Of a DNA stretch of 64,000 nucleotides, positions 49,179 through 59,673 are shown piece by piece (the first letter of the stretch is position 1; every line of letters begins with the position of its first letter). The position numbers and the translations under genes are program-made. A model generated the notes under the pieces. That model ran no database searches, was not told where the DNA came from, and saw only the letters and a list, made by a program, of their open reading frames with translations. The DNA is from Williamsia sterculiae. Its GTDB lineage: Bacteria > Actinomycetota > Actinomycetes > Mycobacteriales > Mycobacteriaceae. The stretch is taken from the NCBI RefSeq assembly GCF_900156495.1, contig NZ_FTNT01000008.1, positions 124,001-188,000 of the forward strand, written 5' to 3'.

Positions 49179-52100
49179 TCAGTCGTCGGCCGGTGGGCCT
49201 GCGGGACGTCCCGCCGCGCGGCGCCGCGCGGTCCGGCGCACCGAGACGACGGGTTGAGCGGTCGACGACGGTTGAACCGGTCCTGCCGCGGTCACCGGAT
49301 CATCCGACGGCGTGCCGGTCGACTCGGTGTGCGCGGCGGTGACCACCGTCACCGGCTCCGCTGCCGTGGTGGGTGCCGACGGCCTGCGGACGGCTCGGCG
49401 ACGCCGCGGACGCACCGCGGTGCCGGCAGCAGTGCCGGTGTCGGTCGCGGCTGCGGCGTCTGGAGCGGCTCCGGTGTCGGCGGTGTCGCCGGGAACGGGT
49501 TCGGCGGGGTGGTCGTCGAGCTCGCGGTTGTACCGATCCGCGGCCTCCACCGCCTCGCCGGCGACGGCCTCGATCTCGGCGGTCTCGGCAATCCGCTCCG
49601 ACTCCGGCCTGCGGCCCTCGACCCGGGGCTCGTCGGCGCGGGTCACCTCGGAGTCGGTTGCGTCGGCGGCGCCCTCCTGGTCGGCATCGCTGCCGTTGGT
49701 GACCTTGCCGTTGTCCCCGTCGTTCTTGGCCCCGTCGTTCTTGGCCCCGTCGTTCTTGGCCCCGTGGTCCTTGTCACCGTCACCGTTGGCGGCCATGGCG
49801 CGGAAGAGGGGATGCTCGGACGGGTTGTGCGTGGGTTTCTGCTGTTCCGGCTGCTCGCTCTTGGACTTCCGGTTGCGCCGCGACCGCTTGGAACCACCGC
49901 CGCCGTTGGACGAGTCGTCGGGGGTGCCGACCTCCACCGGGTTGGCGTGCACCACGATGCCGCGGCCGCTGCAGCAGGTGCAGACCGACGAGAAGGCCTC
50001 CAGCAGACCGGTGCCGAGTCGTTTCCGGGTCATCTGCACCAGGCCCAGCGACGTCACCTCGGAGACCTGATGGCGCGTGCGGTCCCGGGCCAACGCCTCG
50101 GTCAGCCTGCGCAACACCAGGTCACGGTTGGATTCGAGGACCATGTCGATGAAGTCGACGACGATCATCCCGCCGATGTCGCGCAGGCGCATCTGCCGCA
50201 CGATCTCCTCGGCGGCCTCGAGGTTGTTCCGGGTGACGGTCTCCTCGAGGTTGCCGCCCGAACCCGTGAACTTGCCGGTGTTGACATCGACGACGGTCAT
50301 CGCCTCGGTGTGCTCGATGATCAGCGTGCCGCCGGACGGCAACCACACCTTGCGCTCCAGGGCCTTGGCCAGCTGCTCGTCGATACGGTGGACGGCGAAC
50401 ACGTCCGGTGAGTCGGCATGCGGTTTGGTGAAACGCTCGACGCGTCCCATCAGCTCCGATGCAACTCCCTCGACGTATCCGTGGACGAGGTCCCAGGCTC
50501 CGTCGCCCTCGACGATGAGCTGTTTGAAATCCTCGTTGAACAGGTCACGGACCACCTTGACCAGCAGATCCGGCTCCTCGTAGAGCGCCTTGGGCCCGTT
50601 GCCGTTCGACTTGGCCTCGGCGGCGGCCTCGATGCCCTTCCACTGCTCCTGCAGCCGGGCGACATCGGCGGCGAGATCCTCCTCGCTGACCCCCTCGGAC
50701 GCGGTGCGGATGATCACACCCGCCTCGGAGGGCACGATCTTCTGCAGGATCTGCTTGAGGCGTTTGCGCTCCACGTCGGGCAGTTTGCGGCTGATGCCGG
50801 TCGACGACCCGCTGGGCACGTACACCAGGAACCGCCCGGCCAACGAGATCTGGGTGGTCAGCCGCGCACCCTTGTGTCCTACCGGGTCCTTGCTGACCTG
50901 GACCAACACCTGGTCACCGGGTTTGAGCGCCTGCTCGATCTTGCGCGACCCGCCGTCGAGGCCCGCCGCATCCCAGTTGACCTCACCCGCGTAGAGCACG
51001 CCGTTGCGGCCCCGGCCGATGTCGACGAAGGCAGCCTCCATCCCGGGAAGCACGTTCTGTACGCGACCGAGATAGATGTTGCCCACCATCGACGACGAGG
51101 TGGAGGTGGTGACGAAGTGCTCCACCAGTACCCCGTCCTCGAGCACGGCGATCTGGGTGTAGTCCTCGACGGTGTCGACATCGGAGTCGCCCTCGGTGAC
51201 CTGAGCATTGGCCGACCGCTCGCGAACAACCATCACCCGGTCGACCGCCTCGCGGCGCGCCAAGAACTCCGATTCGGTGAGGATCGGCGGACGACGCCGT
51301 CCGGCGTCGCGACCGTCCCGTCGACGTTGCCGTTTGGCCTCGAGTCGGGTGGACCCGGAGATGCCCTGCACCTCATCGCGATTGCCGCGCGACTTGTTGC
51401 GCGGTTCACGCTCGTGCACGACCGTGTTCGGCGGATCGTCCCCGGCGTCGGACTTCGCGTCGTCGGTGTCACCGTCTCCGCCGCCCTTGCGACGGCGGCG
51501 GCGCCTGCGGCGTCTGCTGCCCGCACCGGAATCGTCGGAGTCGTCGTCGGACGAGGAGGACCCCTCGTTCTGGGTCTTCCCGTTCTGATCCCCGGAGTCG
51601 GTATCGTCCGAACCCTTGGTGTCGGAATCCTTGGGGTCTGGGCTCTTGGGGCCCGAACCCTTGGTGGCTGTGGTCGTGGAGTCACGGCCCTTGCCCGCCG
51701 CATCCGGCGAACCCTCGGTCGCATCCCTGCCGTCGGCCGCCGCGTCCTTCGTGTCGCCGTTGTCGGCAGCACCGGAGCGCTTACGGTTGCGGGTCCGCTT
51801 CCCGCCCGGCCGACCCCCTGCGGTGTCGTCACCGGTCTGGTCTTGCTGTTCGTCACCGGTCTCGTCCGCATCGTCGCGGTCGGCGGTGGGTGAAGTGTCA
51901 TCGTCGCGGGCGGGCGACTGGTCGTCCCCTGTCTGGTCCCCGCTGTTCTGGTCCCCGCGCCCGCGCCCGCGACCACGCCGACCGCGACGGCGCTTCCGCG
52001 AACCACCGCCTGCGGTGTCGTCGTCGGAGTCGGTGTCGTCCGACTGCTCGTCCGGCGCGTTCCCCGTACGTGTGTTCTCTGTCTGCGTGTTCTCTGTCTG

Positions 52101-52673
52101 CGTGTTCTCTGTCTGCGTGTTCTCTGTCTGCGCCGCCGTCGCCTTTTGGGCTTTCCGCTTCGTGGGCGCCGACTCCACCTCGGAGCGGTCCGGCGGGGGC
52201 AGGAACAACGGGTTACCCGCGGCGGCGGGTTCCGGCCGCCTCTCCGGCTCGACCGCGGGCTCGGTGCCGACCGTCGCAGCGGAGAAAAGCGTCGGTGCGG
52301 ATTCCGCAGCCGTCGGGGTGTCGGCGGTCTCGGTAGCGGGTGACGACGTCTCCGTCGCCGGCACAGCGGCCGGGAGCGTTTCGGTGTCCGCCGGGGGCGC
52401 GGTGTCGGCCGAGGACGCGGTGTCCACCGGGGGTTCGGACGCTGGTTCGGTGGTCTCGCCCGCGATCCTGGTCTGCACCTGGACGGCCGCGGCACGGTCG
52501 ATACTCGACTGCGGGCTGCGCGCCGTGATGCCCAGTTCCGCGAGGTGCCCGAGCACCTCGCGGCTGGTCAGGCCGAGTAGACGCGCGAGGGCATGGACCC
52601 GCAGCTTGTGCGGGAATTCGTGCGCCGAAGCCGAATCTGTATTCAGTTCCTCCGGCGACCTGTTGTCGGTCAC
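49179..52673 (-). CDS. rne: Ribonuclease E/G family endoribonuclease
   Basis: RNase E starts mRNA decay and rRNA/tRNA processing. The 1164-residue protein opens with an IF2-N-like fold ([20 protein letters not shown]), then a long disordered acidic and Arg-rich part to about residue 430. The S1 domain ([20 protein letters not shown]) and catalytic RNase E/G domain ([30 protein letters not shown]) follow, with the zinc-link CTCCSGRG and a second disordered tail. This layout, with the catalytic domain in the middle, is mycobacterial. The GTG at 52671-52673 has AGGAGAG six nt upstream. Two 15-bp tandem repeats lie in the disordered parts. Confidence 0.95.
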   Translation of the reverse strand: MTDNRSPEELNTDSASAHEFPHKLRVHALARLLGLTSREVLGHLAELGITARSPQSSIDRAAAVQVQTRIAGETTEPASEPPVDTASSADTAPPADTETLPAAVPATETSSPATETADTPTAAESAPTLFSAATVGTEPAVEPERRPEPAAAGNPLFLPPPDRSEVESAPTKRKAQKATAAQTENTQTENTQTENTQTENTRTGNAPDEQSDDTDSDDDTAGGGSRKRRRGRRGRGRGRGDQNSGDQTGDDQSPARDDDTSPTADRDDADETGDEQQDQTGDDTAGGRPGGKRTRNRKRSGAADNGDTKDAAADGRDATEGSPDAAGKGRDSTTTATKGSGPKSPDPKDSDTKGSDDTDSGDQNGKTQNEGSSSSDDDSDDSGAGSRRRRRRRRRKGGGDGDTDDAKSDAGDDPPNTVVHEREPRNKSRGNRDEVQGISGSTRLEAKRQRRRDGRDAGRRRPPILTESEFLARREAVDRVMVVRERSANAQVTEGDSDVDTVEDYTQIAVLEDGVLVEHFVTTSTSSSMVGNIYLGRVQNVLPGMEAAFVDIGRGRNGVLYAGEVNWDAAGLDGGSRKIEQALKPGDQVLVQVSKDPVGHKGARLTTQISLAGRFLVYVPSGSSTGISRKLPDVERKRLKQILQKIVPSEAGVIIRTASEGVSEEDLAADVARLQEQWKGIEAAAEAKSNGNGPKALYEEPDLLVKVVRDLFNEDFKQLIVEGDGAWDLVHGYVEGVASELMGRVERFTKPHADSPDVFAVHRIDEQLAKALERKVWLPSGGTLIIEHTEAMTVVDVNTGKFTGSGGNLEETVTRNNLEAAEEIVRQMRLRDIGGMIVVDFIDMVLESNRDLVLRRLTEALARDRTRHQVSEVTSLGLVQMTRKRLGTGLLEAFSSVCTCCSGRGIVVHANPVEVGTPDDSSNGGGGSKRSRRNRKSKSEQPEQQKPTHNPSEHPLFRAMAANGDGDKDHGAKNDGAKNDGAKNDGDNGKVTNGSDADQEGAADATDSEVTRADEPRVEGRRPESERIAETAEIEAVAGEAVEAADRYNRELDDHPAEPVPGDTADTGAAPDAAAATDTGTAAGTAVRPRRRRAVRRPSAPTTAAEPVTVVTAAHTESTGTPSDDPVTAAGPVQPSSTAQPVVSVRRTARRRAAGRPAGPPADD
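49716..49765. repeat. 15-bp tandem repeat in the rne 3' part
   Basis: Three exact units (49716, 49731, 49746) and a partial fourth encode GAKND repeats in the C-terminal tail. The frame is preserved. Confidence 0.8.
52071..52131. repeat. 15-bp tandem repeat in the rne 5' part
   Basis: Three exact units from 52081, with partial units either side, encode repeated QTENT in the N-terminal disordered region. The units are clearly less GC-rich than the rest of the gene. Confidence 0.8.
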
Positions 52674-53113
52674 GTGGTTCTCTCCTAGGACCCCCGGGCG
52701 CGTAGTGAGCGGCCACGCGGGGGTTGTGCGTGTGTACGGGGTCGAGTCCGGCCCCGAGTTGTATGGTCTTGCCCCGCCTCCGCCACCGGGTGGTTCCCGG
52801 TGTCGGCGCGGTGCCTTGCGCGACGAGGCGCCGTGGTCGCGGTGTTCCACACCGGCAGTCCACCGCGGCTGTCACGGCGTGCCACCGGGGAGTGCGTTCC
52901 GGCGTGTTCGTCATCGACATGGGCAGAGTGTGCCGAGGTCGACATCGGCCAGTATCCCACATCGTCAGGTGTTGTTTGCGTGCAGATCACCGCGTCGTCG
53001 TCGCGGGGTGGGTACGCGCAGGGCGGACGCGCTCGGAGAACGGATCCGCCGCCAGCGGTGACCGGCAGGCGGCGTGTCACACCGCCCGCCGGGTCGAGCC
53101 GTCCGAGCGGGGG
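52674..53113 (-). promoter_or_regulatory. Long upstream region of rne
   Basis: This 440-bp noncoding stretch separates ndk from rne on the same strand. On the minus strand GATACT at 52956-52951 is the best -10-like hexamer, giving a leader of about 270 nt. A poor -35 makes this tentative. Several short GC hairpins are possible but none is dominant. RNase E genes in other bacteria have long leaders used for autoregulation. Confidence 0.4.
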
Positions 53114-53524
53114 TCAGAGGTCGGGAAACCAGAGCGCGATCTCGCGCTCCGCGGACTCCGCGGAATCCGATCCGTGCACCAGGTTGTACTGGGTGTTCAG
53201 CGCGAAGTCGCCGCGGATGGTGCCGGGCACGGCTTTTTCCACCGGGTCCGTCCCGCCGGCCAACTGGCGGAACGCCGCGACGGCCCGGGGGCCTTCGAGT
53301 ACGGCGGCCACCAGAGGTCCGGACGTGATGAACTCGAGCAACGAGGGATAGAAGGGCTTGCCCTCGTGTTCGGCGTAGTGACCACGGGCGACGTCGTCGC
53401 CTGCGGTCTTCAGTTCCATCGCGACGACGCGGAGACCCTTGCGTTCGATGCGGTTGAGGATTTCGCCGACCAGGGCGCGGTCCACGCCGTCGGGCTTGAT
53501 CAGGACGAGAGTGCGTTCGGTCAC
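53114..53524 (-). CDS. ndk: Nucleoside diphosphate kinase
   Basis: Ndk balances nucleoside triphosphates through a phospho-His enzyme. The 136-residue protein has [20 protein letters not shown], the active-site region [20 protein letters not shown] with the catalytic His, and a WFPDL end. The GTG start follows TAGGGT by six nt with no ribosome site. Order DUF4233, ndk, rne agrees with Mtb except for the small secreted-protein gene inserted between. Confidence 0.96.
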   Translation of the reverse strand: MTERTLVLIKPDGVDRALVGEILNRIERKGLRVVAMELKTAGDDVARGHYAEHEGKPFYPSLLEFITSGPLVAAVLEGPRAVAAFRQLAGGTDPVEKAVPGTIRGDFALNTQYNLVHGSDSAESAEREIALWFPDL

Positions 53525-53530
53525 GTCGAC

Positions 53531-53536
53531 ACCCTA
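53531..53536 (-). promoter_or_regulatory. Leaderless-type -10 of ndk
   Basis: The minus strand reads TAGGGT, then six nt and the ndk GTG. This is one of the clearest examples in the window. Confidence 0.5.
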
Positions 53537-53583
53537 TCCGGCGGTACCGCCGACCCGGTCGACACGGCGGATTCCGTCATCCG

Positions 53584-53973
53584 TCAGTCGCAGTACTGAC
53601 CCTCGACCGGCACCACGTTGTAATCGAACAACGCGCCGCCCGTGCCCTTCGGGTCGACCACCAACTGCACACAGCCTCCCGGGGACCTCAGAGCCGCGTC
53701 CACCGCGGTGTCGATGCGGGCGGACAGGTCGAGATTCGCCGATCGGTATTGGGGTGGAACCGGCACCGACGCGACGAACTGGCCGAGGTCCATGGCCTGT
53801 GCCCGCTCGGTCAGTGCGTGCGTCGCGAGGTAGCTGTATGCGGTACTGCTCACCGGCACCGGCTCGCCGGCCACCACATCCGTCGTCGGTTCCTCGCCCG
53901 CCGCGACGGCGGGGGCCGCGGTCGCCGCGAGCACTGCGAACGCACCGACCCCGACGAATCGGGAACGGGACAT
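53584..53973 (-). CDS. Small secreted protein of unknown function
   Basis: The 129-residue product has a Sec signal peptide (SRFVGVGAFAVLAATAAPAV, then AA). The mature part of about 100 residues has two Cys (GGCVQLVV and GQYCD), which could form a disulphide. It resembles many actinobacterial exported hypotheticals and I do not recognise a family. It interrupts the DUF4233-ndk pair that is adjacent in Mtb. GTGs further upstream are possible starts. Confidence 0.65.
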   Translation of the reverse strand: MSRSRFVGVGAFAVLAATAAPAVAAGEEPTTDVVAGEPVPVSSTAYSYLATHALTERAQAMDLGQFVASVPVPPQYRSANLDLSARIDTAVDAALRSPGGCVQLVVDPKGTGGALFDYNVVPVEGQYCD

Positions 53974-54108
53974 CGTTGACTGACGGAACGAGCTCACACA
54001 CACCTCATAGCTGTCGGAAACACGGTCACCGGCTCCGGGGCAGGCCTCGGAGACCGGTCGTGATCCTGCCAGCAATCGGCTCGTCACGCTCGCAGTTGAC
54101 CGGGCGCG

Positions 54109-54561
54109 TCAGCTCCCGGGCGGCGCCGGCGGCGGATCCGCACCGTCCACCCGCTGCTGACCTGCCAGCAGCCCGCGCTCCATCCGCAGCCGGACATCAC
54201 GCTTGATGTAGGCGATGTAGAGCCACACTCCGAGGAAGATGATGCCGACGGCACCGATCGACCAGTGGAAGACGAATCCGACGATGGCGTAGACCTGCAG
54301 CGCCAGGTCGATCTCGAGTGCGCGGGACCTGCCCTGCATCCCGCACGCGAGGATCAACGCCAGACAGAGGACACCGAGGAAGATCCCGGACGCCCAGGTC
54401 ACTCCCCCGCCCACCTTGGCGACGATCGGGAACGCCAGAAAGATGACGATGACCTCGAGGATCAAGGTCCCCGCCATCACCCCGCGCAGGCCTCTCCAGG
54501 GATCCACCGCCGGAGCGGTGAAGCCTCCACCGGACTCGCTGTCGCCGTCGGGGTCGGTCAT
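54109..54561 (-). CDS. DUF4233 membrane protein (Rv2446c-like)
   Basis: The 150-residue protein has four hydrophobic segments (LILEVIVIFLAFPIVAKVGG, GIFLGVLCLALILACGMQG, ALQVYAIVGFVFHWSIGAVG, IIFLGVWLYIAYI) and a short Pro-rich tail. It belongs to the actinobacterial DUF4233 family, coded right after folC. Its ATG overlaps the folC stop as ATGA, so it is coupled to folC. Function unknown. Confidence 0.88.
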   Translation of the reverse strand: MTDPDGDSESGGGFTAPAVDPWRGLRGVMAGTLILEVIVIFLAFPIVAKVGGGVTWASGIFLGVLCLALILACGMQGRSRALEIDLALQVYAIVGFVFHWSIGAVGIIFLGVWLYIAYIKRDVRLRMERGLLAGQQRVDGADPPPAPPGS

Positions 54562-56159
54562 GCCGGAGCCTTGCCGAACAACGTTCGGGCGGCGCCCGCG
54601 GTGACCACCGAGCCGGTGATCACCACGCCGACCCCGGACAACGGTTCACCCGTCTCGGTCACCTCCTCGGCGCGTGCGATGGCCGTCTCCACGGCGTCGG
54701 GCAGGAACGGGCTGACCAGCACCCGCTCCTCACCGAAGATCGGGGTGGCGAGGTCCGCGAGGTCCGCGGTGTCCAGAGCCCGCGGAGACCCGTTGTTGGT
54801 CAGCACCACGGCCTCGAGTACTGGTTCGAGGGCGGCGAGCAGTCCCTCGGCGTCCTTGTCGGCCATCACGCCGACCACACCGACCAGACGCTGGAAATCG
54901 AACTCGTCGCGCAGACCCGCGGCCAACGCCTCGGCACCGTGCGGATTGTGGGCGGCGTCGATGAAGACGGTCGGCGCCGTGCGCACCCGCTCCAGCCGAC
55001 CGGGACTGCTGACCGAAGCGAAACCCGCCCGCACCGCGTCGATGTCCAACTGGCGATCGCTCCCAGCCCCGAAGAATGCCTCGACGGCGGCCAGGGCCAG
55101 CGCGGCGTTGCGCGCCTGATGCTCCCCGTGCAAGGGCAGGAAGATCTCGTCGTAGACGCCACCGAGGCCCTGGATGGTCAGCAACTGTCCACCCACCGCG
55201 GTACGTCGGTCGAGGACGGTGAACTCGGAGTTCTCCCGCGCGACGACGTGGTCGGTCTCCACCGCCTCACGGAGCAACACCGTCTCCACCTCGGGTTGTT
55301 GACGGGCCAGGATGGCGACGGGTTCCGGTGTCACCGGATCGACCTCACCGCTGACGGCGCCGGTCTTCTTGAGGATGCCCGCCTTCTCCCCGGCGATCGC
55401 GGTGAGCGAGTCACCGAGGTACTCGGCGTGATCCATCGCGATCGGGGTGATCACCGCGACCGGCGACTCCACCACGTTGGTCGCGTCCCAGCGACCGCCC
55501 ATCCCGGTCTCCACCACGGCCACGTCCACCGGTGCCTCGGCGAACGCGGCATAGGCCATCGCGGTGAGCACTTCGAACTTGCTCATCCGCGGGCCATCGG
55601 CAGCCGTCGACGAGTCGTCGACCATCGTGATGAACGGTTCCAGTTCGCGGTACAGGTCGACGTACTGCCGCGACGAGATCGGTCTGCCGTCGATCGCGAT
55701 GCGTTCGGTGGCCGACTGCAGATGCGGACTGGTGATGCGTCCGGTCCGCCGGTGCAAGGCGATGAGCAGCGCGTCGACCATACGGGTCACCGACGTCTTG
55801 CCGTTGGTACCGGCTATCTGAATGGCCGGATACCCCAGCTGCGGGGACCCCAGGATGTCGAGCAACGTCGTGATACGCGCCAGCGACGGGTCGATCTTGG
55901 TCTCCGGCCAGCGGGTGTCGAGGTCGGCCTCCAGTTCGGCGAGATCCGCGAGGTCGGAGGCGGTGTCGTCCGGTCCGGGATCGCGGTGCGACCGCTCCGG
56001 CACCCCGGTGTCGTCGAGCTCGGAGTCACCCTCGTCCAGGACCTCGTCGACGATCTCACCGATCACCGCGTCCACCGGCACCGCGTCCACGGGGACGGTG
56101 TCCACCAACTCGGCGTCGACGATGTCGGACCGGTGCTGCTGTCGGTCGTACTCGGTCAT
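54558..56159 (-). CDS. folC: Folylpolyglutamate synthase / dihydrofolate synthase
   Basis: FolC adds glutamate to dihydropteroate and to folates. The 533-residue protein has the P-loop IAGTNGKTSVTRMVDALLIA, SPHLQSATERIAIDG, ETGMGGRWDATNVV and the C-terminal ligase domain with TVFIDAAHNPHGAEALA. The first 75 or so residues form an extra acidic segment rich in Asp, Val and Glu (VPVDAVPVDAVIGEIVDEVL) absent from most FolC. The ATG at 56157-56159 lies four nt past the valS stop. Later ATG/GTG starts are not obvious before the conserved part. Confidence 0.94.
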   Translation of the reverse strand: MTEYDRQQHRSDIVDAELVDTVPVDAVPVDAVIGEIVDEVLDEGDSELDDTGVPERSHRDPGPDDTASDLADLAELEADLDTRWPETKIDPSLARITTLLDILGSPQLGYPAIQIAGTNGKTSVTRMVDALLIALHRRTGRITSPHLQSATERIAIDGRPISSRQYVDLYRELEPFITMVDDSSTAADGPRMSKFEVLTAMAYAAFAEAPVDVAVVETGMGGRWDATNVVESPVAVITPIAMDHAEYLGDSLTAIAGEKAGILKKTGAVSGEVDPVTPEPVAILARQQPEVETVLLREAVETDHVVARENSEFTVLDRRTAVGGQLLTIQGLGGVYDEIFLPLHGEHQARNAALALAAVEAFFGAGSDRQLDIDAVRAGFASVSSPGRLERVRTAPTVFIDAAHNPHGAEALAAGLRDEFDFQRLVGVVGVMADKDAEGLLAALEPVLEAVVLTNNGSPRALDTADLADLATPIFGEERVLVSPFLPDAVETAIARAEEVTETGEPLSGVGVVITGSVVTAGAARTLFGKAPA

Positions 56160-56163
56160 CGGT

Positions 56164-58842
56164 TCAGCCCTCGCCCAGCTCGGCGATCTTCGCACGCAGC
56201 CGCTCCACCTCAGCGGATGCCAGTTCCTGCCGGGCACGGATCTTGTCGACCACCGCGGCGGGTGCCTTGGCCAGGAACTGCTCGTTGTTCAGCTTGCCGC
56301 TGGTCTGGGTCAGTTCCTTCTCGTTCACGGCCAGATCTTTGGCGAGCCTGCGTCTCTCGGCCTCCAGATCCACGGTGCCCGACGTGTCGATCTGCACGTC
56401 GATGGTGTGCGGGTCGCCCGCGGCAACGCCCACCCGGACCTCGAGGTCTGCGGTGGCGGCGAACTCGCCACCGGCCGGGGTCAGGAAAGCCAACGCGTCC
56501 ACGGAGGCGCGCAGCTCACCCAACCCGGCGTCGTCGATGCCCACCAGTCTCGCTGCGACCCGCTGCCGGTCCTGCAGACCCTGATCGCCGCGGAACCGCC
56601 GGATCTCCTTGATCAACCGCTGGACGTCCTCGATGCGCTGTACCGCACCAGGATCGGCGTGCGACGTATCGGCGACCGGCCAGGCGGCGACGGTCACCGA
56701 CGGCTCACCGGTCAATGCCCGCCACAGTTCCTCGGTGACGAACGGCATCACCGGGTGCAGCATCCGCAGCAACGCGTCGAGCACATGCCCGACCACCAGC
56801 GAGGTGGTCTCGGTGCGCTGCGCATCGCCTGCGGCGTACTGCACCTTGGACAGTTCCAGGTACCAGTCACAGAACTCATCCCAGGCGAAGTGGAACAGCG
56901 CCTCACAGGCCTTGGCGAATTCATAGGTCTCGAAACCCGCGTCGGCGACCTCGATCACCTCGTGCAGCCGGCTCAGGATCCACCGGTCGGCATCGGTGAG
57001 GTCGGTGGCGTCGGGCAGCTCCCCCACCCGGGCACCGTTCATCAGCGCGAACCGGGTGGCGTTGAACAGCTTGGTCGCGAAATTCCGCGACGATTGCGCG
57101 TGGTCGTCACCGACCGACAGATCGGTACCCGGGTTCGCGCCGCGGGCGAGGGTGAACCGCAGAGCGTCGGCCCCGAACCGGTCGACCCAGTCCAGCGGGT
57201 CGATGCCGTTGCCCTTCGACTTCGACATCTTGCGGCCGTACTGATCACGGACCAAGCCGTGCAGGAACAGGTCACGGAACGGAACCTGTTGTCCCGGCGC
57301 CAGCGACGGTCCGACGTAGGTGCCGAACATCATCATCCGGGCGACCCAGAAGAACAGGATGTCGTAACCGGTGACCAGGACTGAGGTCGGGTAGAACTTC
57401 TCCAGTTCGGGGGTATGCTCGGGCCAGCCCATGGTCGAGAAGGGCCACAGTCCGGAGGAGAACCAGGTGTCGAGGACGTCGTCGTCCTGGGTGTAACCGG
57501 CCGGTGGCTCCTCGTCAGGGCCCACACAGACCACGTCACCGTCGGGGCCGTACCAGACCGGGATGCGGTGACCCCACCACAGCTGACGCGAGATACACCA
57601 GTCGTGCATGTTGTCGACCCACGCGGACCACCGCGGTTCCATCGACTCGGGGTGGATGACGGTCTCGCCGTTGCGAACGGCGTCACCGGCGGCCGCGGCC
57701 AGCGACTCCACCCGCACCCACCACTGCATCGACAGCCGCGGTTCGATGGGTTCCCCCGAGCGCTCGGAGTGACCGACGCTGTGCAGGTACGGTCGCTTCT
57801 CGGCGACGATCCGCCCCTGTTCGGCCAACGCCTCGCGCACCGCGACCCGCGCGTCGAGGCGATCCAGTCCGTCGAATGCGGTTCCGGTGTCGGCGATCAC
57901 GGCCGACGCGTCCATGATCGTCGGCATCTCCAGACCGTGGCGCTGGCCGATGGCGAAGTCATTGGGGTCGTGGGCGGGAGTGATCTTGACCGCGCCGCTA
58001 CCGAATTCGGGATCCACGTAATCGTCGGCGATGACGGGGATCTTCCGATCCAGGAAGGGATGGGCCAATGTGGTGCCCACGAGGTGCCGATAGCGCTCGT
58101 CGTCGGGGTGGACCGCGATCGCGGTGTCGCCGAGCATGGTCTCCAGACGTGTGGTCGCGACCACGATGTGCGGTTCGGCGTCGTCGAGTGATCCGTATCG
58201 GAACGAGACGAGCTCACCCTCGACCTCGTCGTAACTGACCTCGATGTCGCTGATGGCGGTCTTGAGCACCGGCGACCAGTTCACCAACCGCTCAGCGCGA
58301 TAGATGAGCCCGTCGTCGTACATCTGCTTGAACACCGTCTGCACCGCGCGCGAGAGCCCGTCGTCCATGGTGAACCGCTCACGGGTCCAGTCGACGCTGT
58401 CGCCGAGCTTGCGCATCTGCTCACCGATGGTGCCGCCGATCTCGTCCCGCGCCTGCCAGACACGGTCGATGAACGCCTCGCGGCCGAGCTCGTCGCGGGT
58501 GACACCTTCGGCGGCCAGGGTGCGTTCCACCATCGCCTGCATGGCGATCGCGGCGTGATCCATCCCCGGCAGCCACAACACCTCGTAGCCCTGCATCCGG
58601 CGGCGACGGCTCAGCGCGTCCATCAGCACGTGTTCGAAGGCGTGCCCCATGTGCAGCGAACCGTTGACGTTGGGCGGCGGGATGACGATGGAGAACGCCG
58701 GTTTGTCACTGGTGGGATCGGCGACGAAGTACTCGCCCTCCACCCAACTCCGGTAGATCTCGCTCTCGTGGGCGGCCGGATCCCAGTTCTTGGGGAGGAG
58801 GTCGTCGGACGGGCGTTCGGCGCTGGATGGGGCTGCGGTCAC
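56164..58842 (-). CDS. valS: Valyl-tRNA synthetase
   Basis: ValS charges tRNA-Val and edits threonine. The 892-residue class I enzyme has the HIGH-type motif [17 protein letters not shown], the editing domain, the KMSKS motif [20 protein letters not shown], and a C-terminal coiled-coil arm ([20 protein letters not shown]). The GTG start has TAGACT six nt upstream and no ribosome site. It heads valS-folC-DUF4233. Confidence 0.97.
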   Translation of the reverse strand: MTAAPSSAERPSDDLLPKNWDPAAHESEIYRSWVEGEYFVADPTSDKPAFSIVIPPPNVNGSLHMGHAFEHVLMDALSRRRRMQGYEVLWLPGMDHAAIAMQAMVERTLAAEGVTRDELGREAFIDRVWQARDEIGGTIGEQMRKLGDSVDWTRERFTMDDGLSRAVQTVFKQMYDDGLIYRAERLVNWSPVLKTAISDIEVSYDEVEGELVSFRYGSLDDAEPHIVVATTRLETMLGDTAIAVHPDDERYRHLVGTTLAHPFLDRKIPVIADDYVDPEFGSGAVKITPAHDPNDFAIGQRHGLEMPTIMDASAVIADTGTAFDGLDRLDARVAVREALAEQGRIVAEKRPYLHSVGHSERSGEPIEPRLSMQWWVRVESLAAAAGDAVRNGETVIHPESMEPRWSAWVDNMHDWCISRQLWWGHRIPVWYGPDGDVVCVGPDEEPPAGYTQDDDVLDTWFSSGLWPFSTMGWPEHTPELEKFYPTSVLVTGYDILFFWVARMMMFGTYVGPSLAPGQQVPFRDLFLHGLVRDQYGRKMSKSKGNGIDPLDWVDRFGADALRFTLARGANPGTDLSVGDDHAQSSRNFATKLFNATRFALMNGARVGELPDATDLTDADRWILSRLHEVIEVADAGFETYEFAKACEALFHFAWDEFCDWYLELSKVQYAAGDAQRTETTSLVVGHVLDALLRMLHPVMPFVTEELWRALTGEPSVTVAAWPVADTSHADPGAVQRIEDVQRLIKEIRRFRGDQGLQDRQRVAARLVGIDDAGLGELRASVDALAFLTPAGGEFAATADLEVRVGVAAGDPHTIDVQIDTSGTVDLEAERRRLAKDLAVNEKELTQTSGKLNNEQFLAKAPAAVVDKIRARQELASAEVERLRAKIAELGEG

Positions 58843-58848
58843 CCGTCA

Positions 58849-58854
58849 AGTCTA
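58849..58854 (-). promoter_or_regulatory. Leaderless-type -10 of valS
   Basis: The minus strand reads TAGACT, six nt before the valS GTG. No T-box-like leader fits the short gap to mobA. Confidence 0.5.
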
Positions 58855-58883
58855 AGGGCCGACCGTCGGCCCTCCCGCAGGGC

Positions 58884-59564
58884 TCAGACCCCGGCGGCGC
58901 CCACGCCCTGGGTGCGCAGTCGGTGCACGTCCTCGGGGGCGTTGACGTTGACCAACCAGTCCGCGTCGGAGACCGGCACACGGTTGACCGTGAGGGTGTC
59001 CAGACCGGCCAGCAGACGTCGTTCGCCGGTGACCGTGAGCTCGGCCAGCGATTCCGCGACCCGGGTGCGATAGACCGCGGCCAGCGGGTGCACGCGTTGG
59101 GCGTCCACCGCGACGGCGGCGTCGTTGTCGCCGAGCGCGGCGAGCAGCTCGTCGATCAGGTCACCGGTGATCAACGGCATGTCGGTGGCGCAGACGAAAG
59201 CGCGGTCCGCGCCTCGCCGGGCGGCATCACGCAGGCCGGCGACGAGCCCACCGAGTGCGCCGACATCGGTGGCCTCGTCGGTCACCCATTCCGCGGGCGG
59301 GCCACCGGTGCCCTGCAGGGCCCGGTATGCGGCGGAGTTGGTGCGCGCCACCACCAACACCGGATCGCACCGGGTGCCCGCGATCCGGACCACCCGGGCG
59401 AGCATGGGCTCACCGTCCCAGTCCAGGGAGGACTTGTCGCGACCCATCCGCCGCGATCGACCGCCCGCCAACACGATTCCCGCCACCGCGGCCCGGGTGT
59501 CGGGGCTGTCGACACCCGCTGTCGGACCGGACTCTGATCGCTCACCCTGTTGCATGCGCTCCAT
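58884..59564 (-). CDS. mobA: Molybdenum cofactor guanylyltransferase
   Basis: MobA joins GMP to molybdopterin to make the guanine dinucleotide form of the cofactor. The 226-residue protein has the nucleotide motif GIVLAGGRSRRMGRDKSSLD at about 29-48, VCATDMPLI with the metal Asp, and a closing VNVNAPEDVHRL. The first 25 residues are variable, and ATG codons at 59564 and 59555 are both possible starts. It diverges from fdhD, which acts on molybdenum formate dehydrogenase, so the pair makes functional sense. Confidence 0.92.
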   Translation of the reverse strand: MERMQQGERSESGPTAGVDSPDTRAAVAGIVLAGGRSRRMGRDKSSLDWDGEPMLARVVRIAGTRCDPVLVVARTNSAAYRALQGTGGPPAEWVTDEATDVGALGGLVAGLRDAARRGADRAFVCATDMPLITGDLIDELLAALGDNDAAVAVDAQRVHPLAAVYRTRVAESLAELTVTGERRLLAGLDTLTVNRVPVSDADWLVNVNAPEDVHRLRTQGVGAAGV

Positions 59565-59604
59565 CTTGCGTGACCATCCGTCGAGACGGGTCCACTATGG
59601 GGGA

Positions 59605-59673
59605 ATGGACATCATCGATCGGGCGGGCACCGCGCACGCGTGGCCGTCGCACGGCATGGGATCGGTGCGCTGA
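59605..59673 (+). CDS. 22-codon upstream ORF overlapping the fdhD start
   Basis: An ATG with GGGGGA just before it opens a 22-residue frame (starting MDIIDRAGTAHA) that ends in TGA overlapping the ATG at 59673 as TGATG. This is the form of a translationally coupled leader peptide. The fdhD start itself has no good ribosome site. No residue pattern suggests attenuation. Confidence 0.4.
   Translation: MDIIDRAGTAHAWPSHGMGSVR

Noticed and set aside
51616-53061. Plus-strand frame with repeated FSVCV residues
   Set aside because: It is the complement of the rne repeat region and has no ribosome site or family similarity.
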